Positions 1 to 7,485 are shown, counted from the first letter of the stretch. The stretch: DNA of 22,355 nt from JAAFHS01 sp031396505 (GCA_031396505.1 JANNKX010000175.1:1-22355), one strand, 5' to 3'. Notes: generated from the sequence alone by a model not told the origin. A program made the numbers and translations.

Positions 1-273
1 GCTGCGGTGGCGGCGCTGGTCGATGGCATAGTTGCGCGCGATGGTTATCAACCAGGTCATGCCAGCGCCACGGGTGGCATCAAAGCTGCCTGCGCGCAGC
101 CAGACACGGGTGAACACCTCTTGCAGACCCTCCTCGGCAAGGGCGCGATTGCGCATCATGCGGATCAGAACGCCGAACAGAGCATCGTTGGTGGCGCGGT
201 ACAGGGTGCGAAAGGCGGTGCGATCCAGCGCGGCAACGCGGTTGATCAGCACGGCGATGGGGTCATCCGTCAT
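1..273 (-). CDS. ECF-family RNA polymerase sigma factor, N-terminal part (truncated by window edge)
   Basis: The reverse strand from 273 down to 1 is open for 91 codons and continues beyond the window. It reads MTDDPIAVLINRVAAL..., then LYRATNDALFGVLIRMM, a DALxEEGLQEVF-type stretch and a WLITIARNYAIDQRR stretch. These are typical of sigma-70 region 2 (core RNA polymerase binding and -10 recognition) in ECF sigma factors, most like the SigK/RpoE-like type by eye. Region 4, which reads the -35 box, lies outside the window. An in-frame ATG at 285 would add four residues (MVRP); neither start has a clear Shine-Dalgarno site. A promoter-like CGAAAC-N16-CGTA element sits 85-110 bases upstream on the same strand and matches those of the T2SS operons, so autoregulation is likely. 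An anti-sigma gene would be expected just beyond the left edge, but cannot be seen. Confidence 0.85.
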   Translation of the reverse strand, partial: MTDDPIAVLINRVAALDRTAFRTLYRATNDALFGVLIRMMRNRALAEEGLQEVFTRVWLRAGSFDATRGAGMTWLITIARNYAIDQRRHRS

Positions 274-357
274 GGGACGGACCATGTTTTGCCGACGATT
301 TTGCGCATCTGCGGCCCCCGCCCCGCAGAGGGCACAATTACCGCCTGCACGGGCATC

Positions 358-383
358 TACGCAGGCGCGAGGGGCAAGTTTCG
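358..383 (-). promoter_or_regulatory. ECF-type promoter of the sigma factor gene
   Basis: On the minus strand the -35-like box CGAAACTT starts at 383 and a CGTA -10 core lies at 361-358, with 16 bases between CGAAAC and CGTA. The pattern matches the classic ECF form (for example TGAAAC-N16-CGTA of Bacillus sigma-W) and three other sites in this window. It lies just past the gspO stop codon and would give a leader of roughly 65-80 bases before the sigma start. Function is inferred from the match and position. Confidence 0.6.
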
Positions 384-385
384 CA

Positions 386-859
386 CTACACGATTATGTG
401 AAAAGACAGCGCCTGCCACAGCCAGACGGCCCAGAATGCAAGGGCGAGCCATGGGCCAAAGGCAAGGGCGACGTGGCGGTTGGTGCGGCCCTGAACAAGG
501 GCAAAGCCAAGCCCGCCAAGGGCGGCAATCAGCAGGACGGCTGGCAGGGCCTGCCAGCCGAGCCATGCGCCTGCGGCGGCAAAGAGTTTGGCATCGCCAA
601 GGCCCAGACCATCGGTGCCGGTGCGCCGGAAATACCATGCGCCAATGGCGGCAAACAGGGCATAACCTGCGCAGGCGCCGATCAGGTGGTGCTGTATGGG
701 CAAAAGCGGGGTCAGGTAGGCCATGGCAAGCCCGGCTGGGATCAAAGGCAGGCTGAGCAGATCGGGGATGCGCCGGGTGCGGGCGTCGATGATGGCGATG
801 GCGGCCAGAACCAGCGTCAGGCCGAGGGTTACAAACCAAAGCATCACGGCGATATCCAC
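386..859 (-). CDS. gspO: Type IV prepilin peptidase (A24 family), short form; T2SS component O
   Basis: A 157-residue integral membrane protein with about six hydrophobic segments. The two catalytic aspartates of the A24 family are visible: D25 in IIDARTRRIPD and D89 in GLGLGDAK (the GxGD motif). The enzyme cleaves the leader of (pseudo)pilins after glycine on the cytoplasmic side of the inner membrane. Substrates present in the window are GspG, H, I, J and K. It lacks the N-terminal methyltransferase half with its zinc cysteines found in full-length PilD/GspO, so it resembles the CpaA-type short form. The start used is GTG at 859; an in-frame ATG at 844 (MLWFV...) is a good alternative, since AAGG lies almost against the GTG. 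It is separate from the other gsp operons and I found no ECF-type promoter in front of it. Confidence 0.88.
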   Translation of the reverse strand: MDIAVMLWFVTLGLTLVLAAIAIIDARTRRIPDLLSLPLIPAGLAMAYLTPLLPIQHHLIGACAGYALFAAIGAWYFRRTGTDGLGLGDAKLFAAAGAWLGWQALPAVLLIAALGGLGFALVQGRTNRHVALAFGPWLALAFWAVWLWQALSFHIIV

Positions 860-915
860 CCCTTGTGTCGCGTTTTGACCGGGTTAGCGGATGGCGGGCA
901 GATTTGCCATGGACC

Positions 916-942
916 TGAAACTTTCGGGTGCGCGCGCACGTA
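916..942 (+). promoter_or_regulatory. ECF-type promoter upstream of the DUF4331 gene
   Basis: TGAAACTT begins at 916 and CGTA lies at 939-942, with 17 bases between TGAAAC and CGTA. The eight-base left box is identical to those of the gspG and gspL promoters. It would give a leader of about 125 bases before the ATG at 1077. The spacing is one base longer than at the other three sites, which ECF promoters commonly tolerate. Confidence 0.55.
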
Positions 943-1007
943 ACTGCTGCACCAGAGGAATGGGCGGAGGGGGCTGTGCTGTTTGCGATCGTGGCCCCCG
1001 AAGTTTG

Positions 1008-1033
1008 CGAAACCACACGCGCGCGCAGTCGTG
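1008..1033 (+). promoter_or_regulatory. Second, weaker ECF-like promoter upstream of the DUF4331 gene
   Basis: CGAAAC at 1008-1013, then exactly 16 bases, then CGTG at 1030-1033. The GAAAC core and spacing fit the window's ECF pattern. The following bases are CC rather than TT, and the -10 core differs at one position (CGTG for CGTA). It is closer to the start codon than the 916 site. It may be a secondary promoter or chance similarity. Confidence 0.25.
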
Positions 1034-1076
1034 CGATCACAGGGCAGCGGTCTGGCGCGGCCCCAAGGAGGAACGG

Positions 1077-2819
1077 ATGAAGATAAGTGCAAGACTGCTG
1101 TTGGGGACCGTGCTTGCGGGAACCATCGGTGCCGCGGCCCCCGCCGCATGGGCATCAAGCCACCGCGAGGCACCCGCGATTTCGGGCATGCCGCGCCTGG
1201 ATTCGACGGATTTTTACATGTTCCGCAGTTTTTCCCCCGCGCGCATCACCGAGGCGGCAAATCCGGCGGAACGCGGTTATGTGACGATGATTGCCAACTA
1301 TGTGCCATTGCAGGCACCTTATGGCGGGCCGAACTATTTCGCGATGGACAACGACGCGATCTATGAAATTCACATCGACAACACGGGCGATGCGCGCGAA
1401 GACCTGACGTTCCAGTTCAACTTTGACTCCGCCCTTGATGCGGCAGGGACGCGGCGCAATGCGGGTTTTGAGCTGAGCATTGATGGTCAGAATGTTGCAA
1501 TTCCGCTGCGGCAGTTTGGCGGGATCGGGCCGGGCGTCAACGGTGGTGCGCTGAACGAGCTGGAAACCTATACGGTGACCCTGATCCGGGGTGATCGGCG
1601 CACGGGGACGCGGGTGCCGCTAAGCCCGATTGAGGCCCCGATTGCCGGTTCGCCGCGGGTTTTCGTCAAACCGATCGACAATATCGGCACCAAGACGATC
1701 CCGGACTATGAGGCCTATGCCAATGCGCATATCTATCCGGTCAACGTTCCGGGTTGCACCCGTGCGGCGCGGATTTTCGTGGGGCAGCGCGAAGAAAACT
1801 TTGCCGTCAATCTGGGCGAAGTGTTCGATCTGGTGAACCTGGTGCCAATTCAGGGTGCGGATTCGCCGGACTGGCCGCAGTATAATGTGGGCGCGGGTGC
1901 ATTCCCCGGCGGCATCGTGCAGGATCGCGCGAATGACGATGTGGTGGATGAATTCAACGTCACATCGCTGGCCGTGGAAATGCCAGTGGAATGCGTGACA
2001 ACGGCGGCGAATAATTCCACGATCGGGGCGTGGACATCGGCCAGCCTGCCGCAAGCGCGCCTTCTGGACCCGACGCCGAACTATAATGCCACGACCCGTC
2101 AGGGTGGGGCGTTTGTGCAGGTTTCGCGCCTGTCGAACCCGCTGGTGAACGAATTGGTGATCGGTCTGCGTGACAAGGACCGATTTGGCGAATCCGAGCC
2201 TGATCAGGATTTGCGTCCGGCTGATGGGATTGCCACCTATGTGACCAACCCGACGCTGCCTGCGCTGCTGGACATTCTGTTCAATCCGAAACCTGTAAAC
2301 AGCCCGCCGGATGCCAACGGTGCCCTTGGCGTGCCGAATATCGCGCCTTCCAATTTTCCGCGCGCCGATCTTCAGGCAGCCTTTGCCACGGGTTTTCCGG
2401 GCTTTAACCAGAACGCCAACCAGACACGCGGCGGCGAAATGTTGCGCCTGAACACGGCGGTTCCGCCGACGCCGGTGGCGAACCAAAATGTGTTCGGTGT
2501 GGTGGCCGAAGATCTGGCGGGCTTCCCGAACGGGCGGCGTCCGACGGATGACACGGTGGATATCGCGCTGCGTGTGGTAATGGGGGCGTTGTGCCATCCG
2601 GTGCCATTGGGGGCGGAGCTGGGGATTACGGGTGCGGTGGAGGATACGCCATCCGATCTGGTGAACCTTAATCTGTGCGCCCCGGAGGATGCACCTGTTG
2701 GAACGGTTGCGTTCACGGATGGGGCACCGCTGCGGCCGGATCAGGTATTGGCGGATTTCCCGTATCTGAATACGCCGATCGCGGGTTCGCCCAACAATGA
2801 ACCCAACATCAATCAGTGA
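1077..2819 (+). CDS. DUF4331 domain exported protein, candidate T2SS substrate
   Basis: A 580-residue protein. Residues 1-26 are a Sec signal peptide with a likely AWA/S cleavage. The mature protein then begins SSHREAP, the conserved start of DUF4331 proteins, followed by PRLDSTDFYMF and YEIHIDNTGDAREDLTFQFNF. Function of the family is not established. Four cysteines lie in the mature part (in PGCT, VECV, ALCH and NLCA contexts), which suits a protein that folds with disulfides in the periplasm before T2SS export. The ATG at 1077 was chosen because AAGGAGG lies just upstream and the signal peptide starts there; an upstream in-frame start at 891 would bury the signal. It is followed after 7 bases by a small lipoprotein gene and preceded by ECF-like promoter elements shared with the T2SS operons. 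Export by the T2SS is inference. Confidence 0.88.
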   Translation: MKISARLLLGTVLAGTIGAAAPAAWASSHREAPAISGMPRLDSTDFYMFRSFSPARITEAANPAERGYVTMIANYVPLQAPYGGPNYFAMDNDAIYEIHIDNTGDAREDLTFQFNFDSALDAAGTRRNAGFELSIDGQNVAIPLRQFGGIGPGVNGGALNELETYTVTLIRGDRRTGTRVPLSPIEAPIAGSPRVFVKPIDNIGTKTIPDYEAYANAHIYPVNVPGCTRAARIFVGQREENFAVNLGEVFDLVNLVPIQGADSPDWPQYNVGAGAFPGGIVQDRANDDVVDEFNVTSLAVEMPVECVTTAANNSTIGAWTSASLPQARLLDPTPNYNATTRQGGAFVQVSRLSNPLVNELVIGLRDKDRFGESEPDQDLRPADGIATYVTNPTLPALLDILFNPKPVNSPPDANGALGVPNIAPSNFPRADLQAAFATGFPGFNQNANQTRGGEMLRLNTAVPPTPVANQNVFGVVAEDLAGFPNGRRPTDDTVDIALRVVMGALCHPVPLGAELGITGAVEDTPSDLVNLNLCAPEDAPVGTVAFTDGAPLRPDQVLADFPYLNTPIAGSPNNEPNINQ

Positions 2820-2826
2820 GGACAGG

Positions 2827-3063
2827 ATGACACGTTCACGCAAACTTTCCATCACGGCGGCCTTATCGCTGGCCATCCTTGCCGCTTGTGGCGGCGGGGG
2901 TGGGCAGATCGGGGATGCGGCGGCGCAGTTTGGACAGCCCTTCGCGGCGGCGTTTCGCAGCCTTGATACGGCCGAGCCGAATGAGCCGGGTCCGGTGACC
3001 TTTCTGCAGGTAGCGGATGCCAATGAAGAGGCGCGCCTGACACAAGAGCCGGTTGATTTCTGA
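2827..3063 (+). CDS. Small lipoprotein downstream of the DUF4331 gene
   Basis: A 78-residue protein that I do not recognise. It has a lipoprotein signal (MTRSRKLSITAALSLAILAAC) with an LAAC lipobox, so the mature protein would start at a lipidated cysteine followed by five glycines, a likely flexible tether. The rest (GQIGDAAAQFGQPFAAAFRSL...) has no clear domain. The start at 2827 has GAGGA upstream, overlapping the end of the DUF4331 gene; the seven-base gap implies co-transcription. A strong terminator follows. It may be a membrane-anchored partner of the DUF4331 protein, for instance for surface retention or periplasmic escort, but that is a guess from position and size. Confidence 0.75.
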   Translation: MTRSRKLSITAALSLAILAACGGGGGQIGDAAAQFGQPFAAAFRSLDTAEPNEPGPVTFLQVADANEEARLTQEPVDF

Positions 3064-3088
3064 TTGCCGGGTGACTGACGATGATTTG

Positions 3089-3120
3089 GGGCGGCGGTGG
3101 CAACATCGCCGCCCTTTTCT
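3089..3120 (+). terminator. Rho-independent terminator of the DUF4331-lipoprotein operon
   Basis: GGGCGGCG (3089-3096) pairs perfectly with CGCCGCCC (3107-3114) across a 10-base loop and is followed directly by TTTTCT. The T run lies only on the plus strand side, so it serves the plus-strand operon. It ends inside the stop codon of the convergent gspK. Confidence 0.85.
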
Positions 3121-3958
3121 ATGGCACCGTGGTGCGGGCGGTGACGATGACCTGAGTGCCATTGCCGGGGGTCGTGAACCGATACAGGAGGCTGTCGCGC
3201 GCCTGTGTGGTGGTGCCGATGGTAACGCGGGTGGTGATGGTGAAATAGGATGACTGCATGCCCGCCTGCGTGGTCAGGATCAGGCCCGCATTCAACAGGT
3301 CTGCTTGCGTCAACTGCCCGTTGCGGGTGCGGATGCCTTGCAGCAGGCGGGCCTGCACGGGATTGCCTGCCAGCACGGCAAACATCGCATCGGGCATGGT
3401 GTTGATGTTGATGGGCGTCGGGTTTGGCAGCACGGTCACCAGCGTTGACAGGCGCTGCAGATCATCGGGGCCAATGCCCGCCTGCGCCAGTTCCGGCAGG
3501 GCCGCAAGGGGTGTGAGATCGGCCATGCGGGCCAGAATACGCAGGCCGATGGCGTCGGGCACATCCAGCGCGGTGATGATGCGTTGCAGGATTTGCAGGT
3601 CTTCGGGGGCGCCGCGTCGCAGATTGTTCAGGTTGAACCGCCCCTGCGCATCGGTGATGGCAAGGCTGAAGGTACCGCCGTCGATGGCGATGTTTTGTTG
3701 TGCGATCTGCACCCACGGCTCGGCCAGATGATCCACCTTTGGCGGATCGCGGCGCAGGGCGGCGATGGCGGTTGCCTCGGCCCCCAAGATCAGGGCGGTG
3801 CCTTGGCCCGCGTCGGCAAACTGCTGGCTGCGGGTGATGGCGGTGTCTGCCAGGCGCAGCATGGCAAACAACACGGTCGATGACAGGGCAAGAATTACAA
3901 GCACGTTGATCAGGATCACGCCGCATTCGGGATCACGGGTCGGGTTATCTGGCGTCAT
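3119..3958 (-). CDS. gspK: T2SS minor pseudopilin GspK
   Basis: A 279-residue protein with a prepilin leader ending ...PECG, probable cleavage between G13 and V14, then a hydrophobic helix (VILINVLVILALSSTVLFAML). At mature position 5 there is asparagine instead of glutamate. This fits GspK, known as the pseudopilin without Glu5 that caps the tip with GspI and GspJ. The DAQGRFNLNNLR motif near residues 104-115 is characteristic of GspK, and a large alpha-helical insert follows. It is the last gene of the lipoprotein-gspJ-gspK operon and overlaps gspJ by four bases (ATGA), which implies translational coupling. It faces the DUF4331 operon tail to tail. Confidence 0.93.
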   Translation of the reverse strand: MTPDNPTRDPECGVILINVLVILALSSTVLFAMLRLADTAITRSQQFADAGQGTALILGAEATAIAALRRDPPKVDHLAEPWVQIAQQNIAIDGGTFSLAITDAQGRFNLNNLRRGAPEDLQILQRIITALDVPDAIGLRILARMADLTPLAALPELAQAGIGPDDLQRLSTLVTVLPNPTPININTMPDAMFAVLAGNPVQARLLQGIRTRNGQLTQADLLNAGLILTTQAGMQSSYFTITTRVTIGTTTQARDSLLYRFTTPGNGTQVIVTARTTVP

Positions 3959-4464
3959 GGCGGGCCTGCACGCGGCACGGCCACAACGCGGCGCAATTCG
4001 CCGGCATCAAGCGTGACGGTCATGGCAACGGCGTGCAGGGCGACGTCATCATCGCCGGGTGGCCAGGTGTCTTGCCAGGTGCCTGACGGATCAAGGAACT
4101 GCCAGCGCAGGTTGGCCACATCGGCGAGCAGGGGTTGGGCAATGGCATCGGCGCGGTTTCGGGCGACCTGCCGGACCATCCGGCCTTCGGTCAGGGCATA
4201 GGTGACAGTGATTGCGCTGCGTGCAAGGGTGAGGGTGGTGGCATCGCCCTGCAGCGTGCCGGGGGTGGATTCAGACAGATCGCGCGCGACAAGGTGCATC
4301 ATGCGTTGCAGGGCGGCCAGACGGTCAAGCCGCCCGTCGGTCCGGGATTGTGTGCGCAAAATCTGATCCAGCACGGACAGGCCTGCACCTGCGATCATGG
4401 CAAAGAGGGCGAGTGAGACCAGCACCTCGATCAGGGTAAAGCCGGTATCGCGCGCGCGGGTCAT
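3955..4464 (-). CDS. gspJ: T2SS minor pseudopilin GspJ
   Basis: A 169-residue protein. Its N-terminus MTRARDTGFTLIEVLVSLALFAM is a class III prepilin signal: cleavage after G8, mature F1 and Glu5 (E13), then a hydrophobic helix. Size and the following text (DGRLDRLAALQRMMHLVARDLSE...) match GspJ. It forms part of the tip complex with GspI and GspK in the inner-membrane pseudopilus. The start overlaps the stop of the upstream lipoprotein gene as ATGA (4461-4464), and its own stop overlaps gspK the same way, so the three genes are one operon. Its first 20 residues closely resemble those of GspI. Confidence 0.93.
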   Translation of the reverse strand: MTRARDTGFTLIEVLVSLALFAMIAGAGLSVLDQILRTQSRTDGRLDRLAALQRMMHLVARDLSESTPGTLQGDATTLTLARSAITVTYALTEGRMVRQVARNRADAIAQPLLADVANLRWQFLDPSGTWQDTWPPGDDDVALHAVAMTVTLDAGELRRVVAVPRAGPP

Positions 4465-5564
4465 GTGCCCGTCACCTCGGCCAAGACGGTGAATGTGCTG
4501 GCTTTAACCCCAAGCACGGCCAGATCACGCTGACAGCGGCCGTCGGGCGTGAACCGGAAAGGGCCAAGCACGCCGGTAAAGCCCGCGTCGCGCAAAATGC
4601 CCTTGCGGTTCACGCCGCGCCCGTCGCCCAGACCGATGGCGAGCAGGGCGGCATCATGGCCCAAGGCCGCGACGACACCGGGTTGCGCGTCAAACGCGGC
4701 CTGAAATCGGTCGGCAAAGGGCAGGAACAGATCGGGCGGCGGGGCGGCAAACCATGCGCCATCCAGATTGGCGTCGGCGGTGACATCGGCGACACCCCAT
4801 TGCACGGACCCCAGCAGTTGCACATCGGCCCCGCGCAGGCCTTGGGCAAACCCGGCCAGCGCGGACCCGCCATCGGGCAGATAGACGGCCTGGGTTTGCC
4901 CCAGGGCCGCACGCAGCCCGCGATCACCGGGATCGCGCAACAAGACGGATGTGATGGTGATACCACCCGCCGCTGCAAGGGCGCGCGCGGCGACCTCGGT
5001 TGCCTGGCCCAAGGGCCCCGGCCGACTGACCACGGCGATACGGGTCAGGCCTTGGGCGCGGGCATAGCTGAACATGGTGGCGACGGATTGCGCGGGGGTG
5101 ATGCCCATCACAAAGGCACCTTGCGCACCAAGTGTGTCATCATTCGAAAATGTGATCACGGGGCGGTTGCCCGCAACGGCAAGAACGCCTGCGGTTTGAT
5201 CGGCCCGCAGCGGCCCCAGAAGGATTTTCGCGCCACTTTCAATGGCTTGCCGTGCGGCATCGACGGAACCAGTGGCGGTATCCTGCGTGTCATAGATTTT
5301 GGGGGCACGGTCTGCCGCACCTGCCTGCGTGACAAGGGACGCGGCACGCGCCATATTTGCACCCAAGGGGGCCGCCTCGCCCGTCAGGGGCAACAGAAGG
5401 GCAAAATCGCGCCCACCCTGGCCTGTGCCGCGTTGTGCGGGTTGGGCAATGTCACCACAGGCGGCCAGCAGTGGCAGGCCGATCAAAGGAACAAGGCCCC
5501 GCGCACATGCAGATCGAACAAAGCCCCGGCGGGTCAACAGTGCGGCGTGCGGTGAAGTGGTCAT
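4461..5564 (-). CDS. Tat-type lipoprotein with periplasmic ligand-binding fold (LpoA/Peripla_BP_6-like) in the T2SS operon
   Basis: A 367-residue protein. Residues 11-17 (TRRGFVR) look like a twin-arginine signal, followed by a hydrophobic stretch and an LAAC lipobox with C36. The mature part reads FALLLPLTGEAAPLGANMARAASLV, then ...AIESGAKILLGPLRADQTAGV and RPVITFSNDD, typical of the type I periplasmic binding fold (Leu/Ile/Val-binding proteins and LpoA-like penicillin-binding protein activators). It may assist cell-wall remodelling or sense a ligand; neither is shown. The start at 5564 has AAGGAG about eight bases upstream; longer in-frame starts up to 5765 encode a low-complexity Pro/Arg stretch and were rejected. 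It is the first gene of the operon with gspJ and gspK. Its first 58 bases overlap the start of gspN on the other strand. Confidence 0.82.
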   Translation of the reverse strand: MTTSPHAALLTRRGFVRSACARGLVPLIGLPLLAACGDIAQPAQRGTGQGGRDFALLLPLTGEAAPLGANMARAASLVTQAGAADRAPKIYDTQDTATGSVDAARQAIESGAKILLGPLRADQTAGVLAVAGNRPVITFSNDDTLGAQGAFVMGITPAQSVATMFSYARAQGLTRIAVVSRPGPLGQATEVAARALAAAGGITITSVLLRDPGDRGLRAALGQTQAVYLPDGGSALAGFAQGLRGADVQLLGSVQWGVADVTADANLDGAWFAAPPPDLFLPFADRFQAAFDAQPGVVAALGHDAALLAIGLGDGRGVNRKGILRDAGFTGVLGPFRFTPDGRCQRDLAVLGVKASTFTVLAEVTGT

Positions 5565-6259
5565 TGGTGGCGCTCCTTGGATTGGGGGCGGGGGCCGTGA
5601 CGATGGCGGCAACCGTGCCGTTGGGCGTGGCCGCGCGGATGGCCGGGGTCGGGGTGCCCGCGGGTGTCGCGCTGTCGGGCACGCTGTGGAACGGGGTAGC
5701 CGTGATGGGCGGGCATCAGTTGACATGGCAGAGTGGCCTGTGGGATTCCGTGACGGCGGCGGCATGGGTGGCCGATGTGCGGGTCACGGGGCCGGAAACC
5801 GATCTGGCGGGGCAATGGGCCCTGCGGCCGGGTGGGGCCACGATCGCGCCACTGCGCGGGCGGATGGGGTGGTCGTTGATTGATGCGGTGATGCCGGGGT
5901 TGGAGATTACCTGTGCGACGGTCGCAGATGTGAATCTGGTCGGCGCGCAGGTCGCAAGGGACGCGCGGGCGGCCACAGGGCAGGTACGGCTGGCGGCAGG
6001 CACCTGCGCGCGGGTGGACGGGACGGTGACGGATGTGCCGTTGCCCGCATTGGTGGCGGATATTGCCACAACCGGTGATGGGGTTGGCATGGTGATCACG
6101 GGCGCGGATGCGCCGGGCGTGGCTTTGGGCGATCTGCTGGTCACGCCGGACGCGCGCCTGCGCATCACGGTTTCGGCGGCGGGGGCGGCACTTGTGCCGG
6201 GGTTGCCCGTGGGGGGTGACAGCCAAATTGAACTGCCGCTGGCGCTGTTTGCGCAATAG
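5507..6259 (+). CDS. gspN: T2SS protein GspN
   Basis: A 250-residue protein with an N-terminal membrane anchor (AVKWSLVALLGLGAGAVTMAA) and the GspN hallmark GVALSGTLWNGVAVMGG, followed by a repetitive beta-rich periplasmic part ending in SQIELPLALFAQ. GspN is an accessory inner-membrane protein of some T2SS. The ATG at 5507 is poorly served by a ribosome site; in-frame GTG codons at 5540 and 5552 are alternatives, and all keep the membrane segment. It is transcribed away from the lipoprotein-gspJ-gspK operon, with overlapping 5' ends, and converges on gspF with only 10 bases between the stop codons. Confidence 0.85.
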   Translation: MQIEQSPGGSTVRRAVKWSLVALLGLGAGAVTMAATVPLGVAARMAGVGVPAGVALSGTLWNGVAVMGGHQLTWQSGLWDSVTAAAWVADVRVTGPETDLAGQWALRPGGATIAPLRGRMGWSLIDAVMPGLEITCATVADVNLVGAQVARDARAATGQVRLAAGTCARVDGTVTDVPLPALVADIATTGDGVGMVITGADAPGVALGDLLVTPDARLRITVSAAGAALVPGLPVGGDSQIELPLALFAQ

Positions 6260-6269
6260 GGCGTTTGCG

Positions 6270-7481
6270 TTACCCATTGGCCAGCCCGTTCAGTGACACG
6301 ATGGGCATCAGGATGGCCAGCACCATCGCCATGACCAGACCGCCCATGATGACCAATATCGCAGGTTCGACCAAGGCGACCACGGCCTTGACCCAGGCAT
6401 CAAGATCGCGCTGCTGTTCGGTGGCGGCATGGTCCAGCGCGCGGCCCAGATGGCCGGATGCCTCGCCGCTGGCGACCATCGCGATCATCATCGGGGGAAA
6501 CACCGCCGCTTCGGACAGCGCGCGTTGCAGCGACATGCCTTGGCGGACCTTGTCAGTGGCATCGCGCATGCGGGCGCGGATGTACAGGTTGGGGATGACA
6601 TCGGCAGAGGCCGCCAGCGCATCAACCAGCGGCACCTGGCTTTGCAACAGGGTGGCCAGGGTGCCCGCGCATTGCGTGGCGTTCAGGCGTTGCACCAGTC
6701 GGGCCGTCATCCGTCCGCGTGCCAGCACCCCGTGCCAACGGATCAGGTTGCGCGGGTTCTTCAGCCAGCGTTCAGTCCCCAAAGCCAGAAAAAGCGACAC
6801 CAACAAGGCATAAAGACCATATCCGCGCAGGGCATCACTGATACCGATCAAGGCCCGCGTCAGCAGCGGCAGATCGGCACCACGGTCGCGAAACACCTTC
6901 ACGATGTCGGGCACGACATAGGTCATCAGCAACATGATGATCGCCAGACTGACGACGCCCAGCAACGCGGGATACAGCAGGGCAAGCTGTACCGACTGGC
7001 GGTTGCGGCTGCGGTGTTCGACGTGGGCGGCCAGATGCGCCATCACCTGATCGAGCTTGCCCGATGCCTCGCCCGCGCGGACGGAGGCGCGGTAGTATTC
7101 GGAAAACGCCTGCGGATAGGTCGCCAGCGCGTCGCCAAAGCTGCGCCCTTCCATCACGGTGGCGCGGACGTTCAGCAGAATTGACGCGACGCGTGGCGGC
7201 TGGCCGCTTGCAATTGTCGTCAGTGCCTCTTCGATGCGCAGGCCGGAGCCCAGCAGGGTGGCCATCTGGCGCGTGACAAGGGTCAGTGCGGACAACGGCA
7301 GGCGGGGGGTTGCGGTCTTGCGGCCCTTGGGGCCGGGGGTGGCGCTGCGTTCGGTGATATCGACGGGCAGCCAGCCCTTGCCGCGCAGGGACTGGCGCGC
7401 AGCGGCGGGGGAGGCGGCATCGATCACGCCGGCGTGGGTTTTGCCTGTGCCATCGACCGCGCGGAACTGATATGCGCCCAT
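6270..7481 (-). CDS. gspF: T2SS inner-membrane platform protein GspF
   Basis: A 403-residue polytopic membrane protein with two GspF/PilC domains (about residues 65-190 and 270-390), each ending in long hydrophobic segments (LLYPALLGVVSLAIIMLLMTYVVP; VALVEPAILVIMGGLVMAMVLAIL). The N-terminus MGAYQFRAVDGTGKTHAGVIDA is the usual GspF start. The protein couples the ATPase GspE to pseudopilus assembly. The ATG at 7481 was chosen over one 11 codons upstream because AGGAAA lies about 10 bases before it and the family start fits. It follows gspE by four bases and is the last gene of the gspL-M-E-F operon. Confidence 0.95.
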   Translation of the reverse strand: MGAYQFRAVDGTGKTHAGVIDAASPAAARQSLRGKGWLPVDITERSATPGPKGRKTATPRLPLSALTLVTRQMATLLGSGLRIEEALTTIASGQPPRVASILLNVRATVMEGRSFGDALATYPQAFSEYYRASVRAGEASGKLDQVMAHLAAHVEHRSRNRQSVQLALLYPALLGVVSLAIIMLLMTYVVPDIVKVFRDRGADLPLLTRALIGISDALRGYGLYALLVSLFLALGTERWLKNPRNLIRWHGVLARGRMTARLVQRLNATQCAGTLATLLQSQVPLVDALAASADVIPNLYIRARMRDATDKVRQGMSLQRALSEAAVFPPMMIAMVASGEASGHLGRALDHAATEQQRDLDAWVKAVVALVEPAILVIMGGLVMAMVLAILMPIVSLNGLANG

Positions 7482-7485
7482 GGTG

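Noticed and set aside
1620..3023. A 467-codon open frame on the minus strand opposite the DUF4331 gene
   Set aside because: Its protein is Arg/His-rich without domains and lies wholly antisense to a well-supported gene with a signal peptide, ribosome site and terminator. Long shadow frames are expected at this GC content.
3958..3958. Missing Glu5 in GspK as a sign of a broken pseudopilin
   Set aside because: GspK proteins are known to lack Glu5; asparagine there fits the family.
4656..5555. A 299-codon plus-strand open frame opposite the ligand-binding lipoprotein gene
   Set aside because: Low-complexity Gly-rich translation; the opposite strand has a clear lipoprotein with a good ribosome site and operon overlaps.
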